In this document: in pieces, positions 9,261-18,280 of the stretch | How the letters are laid out: every line of letters starts with the position of its first letter | How positions within the stretch are numbered: the first letter of the stretch is position 1 | From: Serinicoccus hydrothermalis | GTDB lineage: Bacteria > Actinomycetota > Actinomycetes > Actinomycetales > Dermatophilaceae | Assembly: GCF_001685415.1 (NCBI RefSeq) | Contig: NZ_CP014989.1 | Coordinates: 2,976,001 to 3,040,000, forward strand | Direction: 5' to 3' | DNA length: 64,000 bases | The notes under the pieces: model-generated | Database searches by the model: none | Told to the model about the DNA's origin: nothing | Seen by the model: only the letters and a program-made list of their open reading frames with translations | Program-made: the position numbers and the translations under genes

Positions 9261-10097
9261 ATGAGTGAGGCGACCTGGCGAGAAGTGGCTCCGGGGGTCC
9301 ACGTCCGTCGGCACGACGAGCTCAAGCTCAACTGCGGTCTGGTCGTGGGCGAGGAGCGTTCCCTCGTCATCGACACCCGCAGCTTCCACGCGCATGGCCG
9401 CGAGCTGCTCGAGGCGGTCCGCGAGATCACCGGCACCGAGCTCGTCGTCGTCAACACCCACGCGCACTACGACCACTGCTTCGGCAACGCGGCCTTCCGC
9501 GACTCCCAGATCTACGCCCACCCCGGCGCCGCCGAGGGGCTGCGCCGCACCGGCGAGCACCAGCGGCAGCAGGTCGTCGACCACCTGCGCGCGACCGACC
9601 GCGAGCACCTGGCCGAGCAGGTCGAGGAGACCGAGATCGTGCTGCCGTTCTACCTCGTCGAGCAGGACACCGAGCTCGACCTGGGCGGCCGCACCGTGGA
9701 GCTGCAGTATGCCGGCCGCGGCCACACCGACCACGACCTGGCGGTCGGGGTGCCCGACGCCGGGGTCGTCTTCGTCGGCGACCTCGTCGAGGAGGGCGCC
9801 GACCCGGCGATGGAGGACGCCTTCCCGATGGAGTGGGCGCCGACGCTGCGCTCGCTGCTGGAGCGGCCCAGCGGTGTGCTCGCCGACAGCTGGGTCCCCG
9901 GGCACGGGCACGTCGTCGACCGCACCTTCGTCGAGACGCAGGCCGAGCAGCTGGCGACCATGGCCGAGCGCTTCACCGAGGTGCTGGGCACCGGCATCGC
10001 CGGGGTGGACTCGCTGGCCAACGCCGGTCGCGGCCTGGGCCTCACCGAGGACACGCTGCGGCTGGCCGCCGTGCGCGCGCTCGAGCTGCGGCACTGA
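9261..10097 (+). CDS. MBL-fold metallo-hydrolase
   Basis: Metallo-beta-lactamase fold protein of 278 aa. The metal-binding motif HxHxDH is THAHYDHCFGN (about residues 71-81) and the later ligands are in GRGHTDHD and PGHGHV. This pattern fits hydrolases related to beta-lactamase/glyoxalase II; the substrate is unknown. The ATG at 9261 has TAGACT 8 nt upstream and no Shine-Dalgarno, suggesting leaderless translation. No signal peptide is seen, so it should be cytoplasmic. Confidence 0.88.
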   Translation: MSEATWREVAPGVHVRRHDELKLNCGLVVGEERSLVIDTRSFHAHGRELLEAVREITGTELVVVNTHAHYDHCFGNAAFRDSQIYAHPGAAEGLRRTGEHQRQQVVDHLRATDREHLAEQVEETEIVLPFYLVEQDTELDLGGRTVELQYAGRGHTDHDLAVGVPDAGVVFVGDLVEEGADPAMEDAFPMEWAPTLRSLLERPSGVLADSWVPGHGHVVDRTFVETQAEQLATMAERFTEVLGTGIAGVDSLANAGRGLGLTEDTLRLAAVRALELRH

Positions 10098-10130
10098 GGC
10101 GGCGCGGGGCATACCCCGGGGGGCGCGGCA

Positions 10131-10157
10131 TTTGCACTCGGAGGCCCCGAGTGCTCA
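10131..10157 (+). promoter_or_regulatory. CIRCE operator 1 upstream of groL
   Basis: TTTGCACTC, a 9-nt spacer (10140-10148) and GAGTGCTCA match the HrcA-binding CIRCE consensus (TTAGCACTC-N9-GAGTGCTAA) with few mismatches and exactly nine spacer bases. TTGCAC within it could also serve as a -35 element. Confidence 0.85.
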
Positions 10158-10165
10158 TCATGGAC

Positions 10166-10192
10166 CTAGCACTCTCATGACGAGAGTGATAA
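10166..10192 (+). promoter_or_regulatory. CIRCE operator 2 and groL -10 region
   Basis: CTAGCACTC, a 9-nt spacer (10175-10183) and GAGTGATAA form a second CIRCE element 8 bp after the first. GATAAT (10188-10193) in its right arm is a good -10 hexamer, so HrcA bound here would cover the promoter. Confidence 0.88.
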
Positions 10193-11935
<1,743 letters not shown>

Positions 11936-11961
11936 TCGATCCCGTGATCAGACGCTAGGCG

Positions 11962-11982
11962 CGCCCGCGTTCCTCGCGGGCG
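11962..11982 (+). terminator. First hairpin after groL
   Basis: CGCCCGCG (11962-11969) pairs with CGCGGGCG (11975-11982) around a 5-nt loop, shortly after the groL stop and just before the larger hairpin at 11991. Confidence 0.5.
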
Positions 11983-11990
11983 AACCACCA

Positions 11991-12031
11991 CCGACGGGCG
12001 GTCCCTCCACTGCGGAGGGGCCGCCCGTCGG
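11991..12031 (+). terminator. Main terminator hairpin after groL
   Basis: CCGACGGGCGG (11991-12001) pairs with CCGCCCGTCGG (12021-12031); inside it CCCTCC pairs with GGAGGG around a 5-nt loop. The 17-bp stem has one mismatch. It lies 55 bp after groL, before the convergent WXG100 gene. Confidence 0.75.
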
Positions 12032-12158
12032 CCTGTGCCGGGGAGCTCGCGACGGCCGGGGCTGGGGACCCCGTCGCCCGCGACGCCTGCCAGGGCGCGC
12101 GGCGGTGCCGTCACTCAGGGGTAGGTCGCTCGACCCGGACAACCGTGCCCCGCAGGGA

Positions 12159-12455
12159 TCACTGCGGGGTGAAGCGGGTGCGGTTGGTCTGCTCGACCAG
12201 CTCGTAGTCCTGGCCGGCCGTGCGCAGCGTGGTGGAGATCTGCTGCAGCGAGGTGCGCACCTTCTCCTGGGTGGCGCTCCAGTCCTGGGTGACGGCGTGG
12301 AAGCTGCCGGCCGCCGACCCCCGCCAGCAGTCCTGCAGCGCGTTGAGCTTGGCCATCATCGAGCGCACCTCGCCCTCGATGCTCGTGGCGATCCGCTCGA
12401 TGTCGCCGGAGGCGGCGGCGATCCGTGCCGTGTCGACGGCGAACGTGTTGCTCAT
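12159..12455 (-). CDS. WXG100-family (ESAT-6-like) protein
   Basis: A 98-aa helical protein with the central WRG motif (residues about 44-46, CWRGSAAGSF) of WXG100 proteins, which form helical hairpins and are usually secreted by type VII (ESX) systems. It starts MSNTFAVDTARIAAASGDIERIA and is preceded by GGAGGG at a good distance. No C-terminal YxxxD/E secretion signal in canonical form is obvious; YELVE (about residue 84) is a partial match. No EccC, EsxA partner or other T7SS gene is nearby, so it is an orphan in this window. Function is uncertain. Confidence 0.85.
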   Translation of the reverse strand: MSNTFAVDTARIAAASGDIERIATSIEGEVRSMMAKLNALQDCWRGSAAGSFHAVTQDWSATQEKVRTSLQQISTTLRTAGQDYELVEQTNRTRFTPQ

Positions 12456-12561
12456 GGGGTTCCCTCCCTCGTGATGGTGGCCGGGCGGCCACCTCGTGCC
12501 CCCGACGCTAGGCGCACTCGCCGGTCTGCCGCAGAAGTTGTCCACAGGTAGGGTCACGGGC

Positions 12562-13341
12562 ATGACCGTCCTCGTCGACCCGCCACTGTGGCGGGCGCAC
12601 GAGAGGCTCTGGTCCCACCTCGCGAGCGACACCTCGCTGGAGGAGCTGCACGCCTTCGCCGGGCGGGCGGGCATACCCCGGCGCTCCTTCGAGGGCGACC
12701 ACTACGACATCCCCCAGGAGCGGTATGCCGACGTCGTCGCCGCGGGCGCGGTCGAGGTGAGCGGGGGAGAGCTGGCACGGCGGCTGCGGGCGAGCGGCCT
12801 GCGCTTCCGCAAGCGGCGGGGCGAGCGGCCGCTGGCGCGCGTCGTCGACGGGCTGCCCCAGGTCGTGCCGGGACCGCACGTGCTCGAGGTCGTCGGCTCG
12901 CCGCACGAGCGGCGCGGCGCCGGGGCCGCGGTGGTGCTCATCGCCTCGACGGAGCCGCAGCCGCGCATGGTCCTCGTGCGCAACGCCTCGCGGGAGGGCT
13001 GGGGCGCCCCCGGGGGCAAGCGGGAGACCACCGACGGATCGGTGCGGGCGACGGCCGTGCGCGAGGTCGCCGAGGAGATCGGGCTGCGGCTCGACCCGGA
13101 GGTGCTGGTGCCCGTGGGCTACCAGCGCATCACGATCGCGGCCGGGCACGGCCGCGGCACCTGGGACGACGGCGACAACTACGTGCAGGTGTATGCCGCC
13201 ACGCTGCCCTCCCCGGTCCCGCTGCGGCCGGACGGGGTCGAGGTGCTCGAGGCGCGCTGGCTGAGTCTGGCCGAGGCGCGGGGTGTCGCGGGCCAGGCTG
13301 CCTGGTGGCCGCTCGCCGAGTGGTGGTGGGCCCGGGGGTAG
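12562..13341 (+). CDS. DUF4031 domain fused to a Nudix hydrolase domain
   Basis: A 259-aa two-domain protein. Residues about 1-85 match DUF4031 (TVLVDPPLWRAHERLWSHLASD, GRAGIPRRSFEGDHYDIP), often found in actinobacteria as a short stand-alone protein. Residues about 130-255 are a Nudix domain with GGKRETTDG...REVAEEIGL; the Nudix box keeps REVAEEIG but the first conserved Glu position reads Gly. The substrate is unknown. TAGGGT lies 7 nt before the ATG, so the message may be leaderless. Tandem repeats begin immediately after the stop codon. Confidence 0.85.
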   Translation: MTVLVDPPLWRAHERLWSHLASDTSLEELHAFAGRAGIPRRSFEGDHYDIPQERYADVVAAGAVEVSGGELARRLRASGLRFRKRRGERPLARVVDGLPQVVPGPHVLEVVGSPHERRGAGAAVVLIASTEPQPRMVLVRNASREGWGAPGGKRETTDGSVRATAVREVAEEIGLRLDPEVLVPVGYQRITIAAGHGRGTWDDGDNYVQVYAATLPSPVPLRPDGVEVLEARWLSLAEARGVAGQAAWWPLAEWWWARG

Positions 13342-13345
13342 GGCT

Positions 13346-13460
13346 CCGCAGATCGTGCCTCCGGGCGGGGTGGGGCTGCGCAGGCCGTGCCTCGCGGGGG
13401 TGGGGCTCCGCAGGTCGGGCCTCGGGGGTGGGCCTACGCAGGTCGTGCTCGGGGTGCCCG
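13346..13460. repeat. Degenerate tandem repeat, about 30-bp unit, four copies
   Basis: Four diverged copies of a unit built on GGGGCTCCGCAGGTCGTGCC with a G-rich spacer follow the Nudix stop codon. Unit length drifts between about 28 and 32 bp. No reading frame in it looks coding. Confidence 0.7.
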
Positions 13461-13557
13461 CGGGTCGCACCGCCGACGGGCTCGGCGTCCGTGGGTGAGG
13501 CACCGCCACCGGCGGGAGCTGTGCCACATGAGTCACACGGACCCCTCGGGCACCCGG

Positions 13558-13930
13558 CTGCGGGGAAAGTCGCGCGAGCCGGGGTGATTTCCCCGGCGTC
13601 GGGACACGTCTCCGCGGTGCGGGGCGCGTGTGGCGTGCGGGACCGGTGGTGTCCGGCCGGGCCGTCGACCTCACCTGGGTCACGCTCGCCCCATACGCAT
13701 CCCGCTGCTGGGAAAGTCACGCGAGCCGGGGTGATATCCCCGGCGTCGGGACACGTCTCCGCAGTGCGGGGCGCGTGTGGCGTGCGGGACCGGTGGTGTC
13801 CGGCCGGGCCGTCGACCTCACCTGGTCACGCTCGCCCCATACGCATCCCGCTGCGGGGAAAGTCACGCGAGCCGGGGTGATATCCCCGGCGTCTGGCAAC
13901 GTCTCCGCAGTGCGGGGCGCGTGTGACACG
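13558..13930. repeat. Tandem repeat, 146-147-bp unit, about 2.5 copies
   Basis: The marker GGAAAGT recurs at 13564, 13711 and 13857, giving periods of 147 and 146 bp. Copies 1 and 2 are nearly identical over the whole unit; copy 3 is cut off after about 70 bp. Each unit carries the small palindrome GGGGTGATATCCCC (TTTC instead of TATC in copy 1) and a CCATACGCATCCC segment at the junction. I find no credible gene inside. Together with the neighbouring repeats it fills the gene-free stretch 13342-14071. Confidence 0.88.
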
Positions 13931-13980
13931 TAGGACAGATGAGGTGACGACCCTGCTCGCCACCTGGCCGCAGCCAAACG

Positions 13981-14090
13981 CAGCGGTGTGGGCGCTCAGG
14001 CCCGTCGCAGCCCCACCGAAGCGGCGTGGGCGCTCAGGCCCGCCGCAGCCCCACCGAAGCGGCGTGGGCGCTCAGGGCCGCCGCAGCTCC
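13981..14090. repeat. Tandem repeat, 38-bp unit, three copies, overlapping a stop codon
   Basis: GGGCGCTCAGG recurs at 13990, 14028 and 14066, an exact 38-bp period, with CGCAGCCCCACCGAAGCGG between copies. The third copy contains the stop codon and last residues of the HD-domain gene, so the array appears to be a reiteration of that gene's 3' end. Confidence 0.85.
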
Positions 14091-14743
14091 GCCAGCTCGG
14101 CCTGCAGGTTGGCCCGGGCGCGGGCGTCCCAGTGCTCGTGCGCGTGCCCGGTCCGGTAGAGCCGCTCGCGCCCGGCCAGCGGCCCCATGACCCCGAGGCG
14201 GCCGGCGCGGAACGCGTCCTCGGGCACGTGGGCGTACTCCTCGCGGACCTGGGCGCGGTAGGCGGCATACCGCGGGGGCGGCGCCGAGAGGATCCAGAGG
14301 TCGGCGTCGTGGACGGCGTCCGTGGCGGCACCACCCTCGCCGGGACCCTCGTGGTCCAGCGTCATGACCACGCCGGCCTCGACGGCGTCGACCGTGCCGT
14401 CGTCCACGCCGAGGCGGTGCAGGTGGTCGCGGGCCAAGGTGGCGCTGCGGTGCTCGTTGCTGCCGGGCCTGGCGCGGGGGTCGTAGGCGAGGTCGTGGTA
14501 CCACCCCACGGTGCGCGCCAGCAGCGCCTCGTCGGGGTCGACCTCGCCGGCGGCCGCGAGCTCGTCGATCGCCGCCAGGACCTCGGTGAGGTGCTCGGTC
14601 GTGTGGTAGCGGCGCTGGGGCTCGGACCACCCGCGCAGCAGCAGCGACCCTTCCGCCAGCCACAGGTCGCGGCCCGCCTCGGGCGCGAGCAGGGCGGCGT
14701 CGGCGAGCCAGCGGTCGAGCAGGGCCTCGGCGGGGTGCGTCAC
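14072..14743 (-). CDS. HD-domain metal-dependent phosphohydrolase-like protein
   Basis: A 223-aa protein of the HD superfamily. The expected metal ligands are visible as RRYHTTEHL, a YHDLAYDP HD pair at about residues 80-87, NEHRSA and later a DADLW Asp. It resembles predicted metal-dependent HD phosphohydrolases annotated in many actinobacteria; substrate unknown. The GTG start at 14743 has CAGAGT 6 nt upstream. The stop codon lies inside a 38-bp tandem repeat that continues downstream of the gene. Confidence 0.82.
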   Translation of the reverse strand: MTHPAEALLDRWLADAALLAPEAGRDLWLAEGSLLLRGWSEPQRRYHTTEHLTEVLAAIDELAAAGEVDPDEALLARTVGWYHDLAYDPRARPGSNEHRSATLARDHLHRLGVDDGTVDAVEAGVVMTLDHEGPGEGGAATDAVHDADLWILSAPPPRYAAYRAQVREEYAHVPEDAFRAGRLGVMGPLAGRERLYRTGHAHEHWDARARANLQAELAELRRP

Positions 14744-14787
14744 CCGGCCACTCTGGCACGAGCCAGGGCGACGCCCGCGTGCGCCCC

Positions 14788-14847
14788 GACGGGCAGCACG
14801 CGACTCCGCGGGCGCATCGTGCGAGATGCGCCCGCGTGGTGCCCGTC
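14788..14847. repeat. Long inverted repeat between divergent HD and APH genes
   Basis: CGCGGGCGCATC (14807-14818) and GATGCGCCCGCG (14825-14836) are perfect arms around 6 nt; GACGGGCA (14788-14795) and TGCCCGTC (14840-14847) extend the pairing outward. It lies between divergently transcribed genes, so it is not an ordinary terminator; operator or attenuator function is possible. Confidence 0.65.
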
Positions 14848-14963
14848 CGACGAGACGCACGGTTGAGGGCCCGAGCCGCCTTCGACGTCCGCGGGCGGCA
14901 CGCCCCACCGGCGCCGGGGTGGTGACCCACGGACGGGACGGCGTGCCGTGCGACGATCGGGCG

Positions 14964-15950
14964 GTGCTGCCGACCCAGCTGGACGCCGAGGGGGTCGCCG
15001 ACCTGGCCGCCGCCCACCCCGGGTGGTTCACCACCGCCGGGTATGCCGTGCCGCCAGGCCGCCCGCAGGTGCGCCTCCTGGGGCGGGGCGAGTCGTGCGC
15101 GGTGTGGGAGGTCGAGCCAGGTCTGGCCGTGCGCGTGCCGCACCGGCCGGTGCACGAGCTGCCGCTCGGCCTGGACGCCGAGCTGGACCTGCTCACCCGG
15201 GTGCCCGCGGACGCCGACCTCGCCGCCCGCCCCGTGGCGGTGCGGCTGCCGACGGAGGGCGACCCCACGGCATACCTCGTGAGCACGGCGGTCCCGGGTG
15301 AGGTGCGCGCCCCCGCCGACTGGACCGACGAGCTCCTCGCGGCCCTCGCCCGCGCCCTGGCCCGCCTGCACGTGGGCGGTCGCACCGAGGGACTCCCCGC
15401 ACCGGCAGCCCCGGACCCGGTGGCGGCCGCGCACGCCGCGCGCGACTGGTGGCGCGAGCACGAGCCGGGCCCGGCGGCCGTGCTGGACCCGCTCTGGCCC
15501 GCGGTGCTGCGCCGCAGCGAGCAGAGCCTCCCGGCGTTCGGCTCGGTCGAGCCCGCCCTGGTCCACGGCGACGCCTGCCTGAGCAACGTCGTCGTGAACG
15601 GCGGTGTCCCCCGGCTCATCGACTGGGAGTGGGCCCACGTGGGCGACCCCGCGCGGGACCTGGCGTTCTCCGGCGGGCCGGTGCACGCCGACCCGTGGTA
15701 CGCCCCGATGAACGAGCGCCGCGTCCGCGCCCAGGCGCAGGCCTACGCCCGCGAGCGCGAGCGGCTCGGGGCCCCGGTCGACCTCGGGCCGCTGCTGGTG
15801 CGCCGCGAGGTCTGGCTGCTGCACGAGACCTTCTTCATCCAGCCGCACCTGCACCGGGTGGCGGCAGCCGCCACCGACCCCGCACGGCGCACGACATACC
15901 TCGAGGCCGCCGCGCATCTGCGCGACGGCCTCGAGAGGTGGCTGGGCTGA
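14964..15950 (+). CDS. Aminoglycoside phosphotransferase-family (APH) kinase
   Basis: A 328-aa kinase-fold protein. The Brenner motif is LVHGDACLSNVVV (HGD) and the metal-binding Asp is in LIDWEWAHVGDPARDLA, both intact. The N-terminal part has a short Gly-rich nucleotide-binding segment (LLGRGESCAVWEV). Proteins of this family phosphorylate small molecules, and most chromosomal members are not drug-resistance enzymes; the substrate is unknown. I chose the GTG at 14964 because GACGAT lies 6 nt upstream; a GTG at 14943 would add seven residues. Confidence 0.8.
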   Translation: MLPTQLDAEGVADLAAAHPGWFTTAGYAVPPGRPQVRLLGRGESCAVWEVEPGLAVRVPHRPVHELPLGLDAELDLLTRVPADADLAARPVAVRLPTEGDPTAYLVSTAVPGEVRAPADWTDELLAALARALARLHVGGRTEGLPAPAAPDPVAAAHAARDWWREHEPGPAAVLDPLWPAVLRRSEQSLPAFGSVEPALVHGDACLSNVVVNGGVPRLIDWEWAHVGDPARDLAFSGGPVHADPWYAPMNERRVRAQAQAYARERERLGAPVDLGPLLVRREVWLLHETFFIQPHLHRVAAAATDPARRTTYLEAAAHLRDGLERWLG

Positions 15951-15951
15951 C

Positions 15952-16629
15952 TCAGCGCTTGCCGAGCAGCGAGTCCGCGAGGTCGGCGAGCGCCTCGGAC
16001 AGGTCCTCGCGGGCGGTGTGGGCGCCCTTGGACAGACCCTTCAGCGTGCCCTTGGCCTTGCCCTTGCCGCTCACGCCGACGGCGTCGGCGAGGCCGTGGC
16101 CGACCGAGCTGGCCGCGCCGGTGACCCCGGCGGCCGCGGCACCGGCCGCGCCGGTGACACCTCCGGCCACGGCACCGGCGGCGTTGCCGACACCGTCGGC
16201 GACCGACTGCGCGGCGTGCTTGGTGCCGGAGAGGAACGACTGCGTGGCCAGCGTCAGGCCCGCGCCGACCAGCCACACGTCCTTGGCCAGCCCGGTGCCG
16301 TCCGGCGTGGGTCGGATGCCGTCCTCCTGGGTCATGCCCGGGGTCTTGAGGTAGAGCCCGGTGAGCCCGACGCCGAAGGCGGCCAGGCCGGCCCCGGCGA
16401 CGGCGGACGGCACGGTCGGCAGCAGCAGCGCAGCACCGAGCCCGATCTCGGCGTAGGCCAGGGCCTTGGTGAAGTCGCCCGCCTTCATGTCCTTGAACAC
16501 CGGGTAGACGCTGGAGGCCCAGCCGTGCATCTGCTCGGCCTCCTCCTCACCGGCCTTGAGCTTGCCGATGCCGGAGTTCAGGATGAACGCGCCGGTGGCG
16601 ACCCGGAGTGGGATGTGCGTGGGGTGCAT
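15952..16629 (-). CDS. DoxX-family membrane protein
   Basis: A 225-aa protein starting MHPTHIPLRVATGAFILNSGIGKLKAG, the typical DoxX N-terminal helix, with about four helices up to residue 135. The C-terminal 90 residues are an Ala/Gly-rich stretch (AGAVAGGVTGAAGAAAAGV) ending in a charged segment. The SD GAGGAG precedes the ATG. DoxX proteins are linked to redox and oxidative-stress functions, but the role here is unknown. It is transcribed toward the APH gene, one base separating their stop codons. Confidence 0.8.
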   Translation of the reverse strand: MHPTHIPLRVATGAFILNSGIGKLKAGEEEAEQMHGWASSVYPVFKDMKAGDFTKALAYAEIGLGAALLLPTVPSAVAGAGLAAFGVGLTGLYLKTPGMTQEDGIRPTPDGTGLAKDVWLVGAGLTLATQSFLSGTKHAAQSVADGVGNAAGAVAGGVTGAAGAAAAGVTGAASSVGHGLADAVGVSGKGKAKGTLKGLSKGAHTAREDLSEALADLADSLLGKR

Positions 16630-16725
16630 GTGTTCTCCTCGTGTGCGGGAAGTCTGCTGCGGCCTACCGTATGCCGTCCGCCCAGGTGGTGCGAGGCGGG
16701 GCCCGCCGCTACCTACGCTGTCCTC

Positions 16726-18280
16726 ATGACAGGTCAGGGGTCGGGGCGGCTCACGGGTGCCGACCGGGGGATGGCTCTGCTGCTCCAACGGGCGTTCGCT
16801 GTGGGGCTGCTGGTGGCGGCCGTCGTCGCGCTGGTGACACCGCTGAACGGCTGGCTGGTCTTCCCACCGGTGGTGGTCCGCGTGGCCGCGGGGGTGTCGC
16901 TGCTGGTCCTCGTGCTCCTCGGGCGGTCGCTCCTCCAATTCGGCGCAGGCGTGGGGGGAGGGGGGGGCGCGGTCCGGGACCCTCTGGGCCGGTGCTGCGG
17001 CGGGCACGCTGCTGGCCGGGGCGCACGCGGCGCTGGCGCTCATCCCCTTCGGCTGGGACGCCCGCCGGATCTTCTCCAGCGCCTCGACGCTCGCCGCGGG
17101 GGAGCCGCTGCCCGTCGAGGCGCTGACCTACTACGCGCGCTACCCGCACAACGTGCGCCTCCTCTGGCTGGAGCAGGTGGCGGTCGAGGCGGGCTCGGTC
17201 GTCTCGCTGCCCGCGCTGGGTGCGGTGCTGCTGCCGCACGTGCTGTGCGTCGGGGTGGTGCTGTGGTCGCTCGGCCGCGCCGCCCAGCTCCTCGGTCACC
17301 CGCGGGCCGTGCTGCCGGTGCAGGCGCTCGCCCTGGTGCTGGTGGGCCTGTCGCCGAACGTCGCCGTGCCCTACACCGACCTCCCGGCGGCCGCGGCGGT
17401 CTCGGTCGCGGCCTTGGCGATGGTGCGGTGCGGCGGCGCTGCCGGGTGGAGCTGGCCGTGGGCGCTGACCGGGGCGGTCTCGCTCGGGCTGGGCGTCGCG
17501 CTCAAGCCGTATGTCGTCGTGCTCGCGATCGCGCTCGTGCTGGTCGTGCTGTGGTCGCGGCAGTGGCGACGGGTCGTCGCCGTGGCTCTCCTCGGCGCCG
17601 TCTCGTGGGGCACCGTGGCGTTGCTCGACGGGGCCTCGGCGCGGGGGACCGGGCTGGACGCGCAGCGGCTGGCGCAGGTGGAGGCGCCCTTCCCGCCGGA
17701 GCACTTCCTGGCGATGGGCACCTGGGACTCCGCCGAGGACTCACCGGTGCGCCGGTGGGGCGCCTACCGCCAGGACCAGGTCGAGGCCACGGCGGCGATG
17801 GACCCCGCCACCCGCGCGGCGGACCTGCGGGCCCAGGCGTGGGACCAGGTCGGCGGACGCGGTCTGGTCGGCAACCTGCGCTTCTTCGGCGCCAAGGCGC
17901 TGTGGGTCTGGGGCGACGGGACCTTCTGGGCGCACGGTGAGGGCGCCGACAGCCGGCAGGCGAGCAGCCTGCCCGAGTCACTGTCGGGGATGACCGCGGC
18001 CAGCAGGGGCGCCGGCGAGCTCTACGACGAGCGGGCCGGGGTGGTGCAGGGGCTGTGGGTCGCGGTCGTCCTGCTCACCGGGGCCCTGCTCCTGCGTGCC
18101 CGCGCCGACCCGCTCCTGACCACCTGGGCGCTCGCGCTCGGCGGGCTGACGGCATACCTGCTGATCTTCGAGTCGCGACCGCGCTACGTGCTCGCGCTGG
18201 TCCCCGTGGTGCTGCTGGTCCTGCTGCGCGCCGGGCTAGGATCGGCCGACCACCCGACCGCGACCCGTGAGGCCCGATGA
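16726..18280 (+). pseudogene. GT-C-like membrane glycosyltransferase gene, frameshifted at a G8 tract
   Basis: Multi-helix membrane protein resembling polyprenol-phosphate-sugar-dependent (GT-C) glycosyltransferases. The first frame runs from the ATG at 16726 (TACGCT 6 nt upstream) through MALLLQRAFAVGLLVAAVV and a second helix to about 16967. The rest (TLLAGAHAALALIPFGWDA..., TYYARYPHNVRLLWLEQ, PYTDLPAAAAVSVAAL, many helices) is in the next frame and ends at 18280. The switch lies at G6-A-G8 (16953-16967); one G fewer would restore a single frame of about 517 codons. It could be a phase-variable tract, a broken gene or a homopolymer sequencing error. The stop overlaps the start of the GT2 gene (ATGA). 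Confidence 0.75.
16953..16967. repeat. Homopolymeric G tract (G6-A-G8)
   Basis: Six G, one A and eight G inside the coding region of the membrane glycosyltransferase; the frame changes by +1 across it. Such runs are prone to slipped-strand mispairing and also to sequencing error. Confidence 0.9.

Noticed and set aside
13528..13587. A 19-residue reading frame (MSHTDPSGTRLRGKSREPG) at the start of the 147-bp repeats
   Set aside because: The other repeat copies do not keep the frame or the start, and there is no ribosome-binding site or conserved pattern.
13346..14090. The tandem repeats as a CRISPR array
   Set aside because: Units are 30, 38 and 147 bp with no unique spacers of constant length between identical repeats, and no cas genes are present.
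14964..15950. An aminoglycoside-resistance determinant
   Set aside because: Only general APH-family motifs are visible; most chromosomal members are housekeeping kinases, so a resistance claim is not supported.
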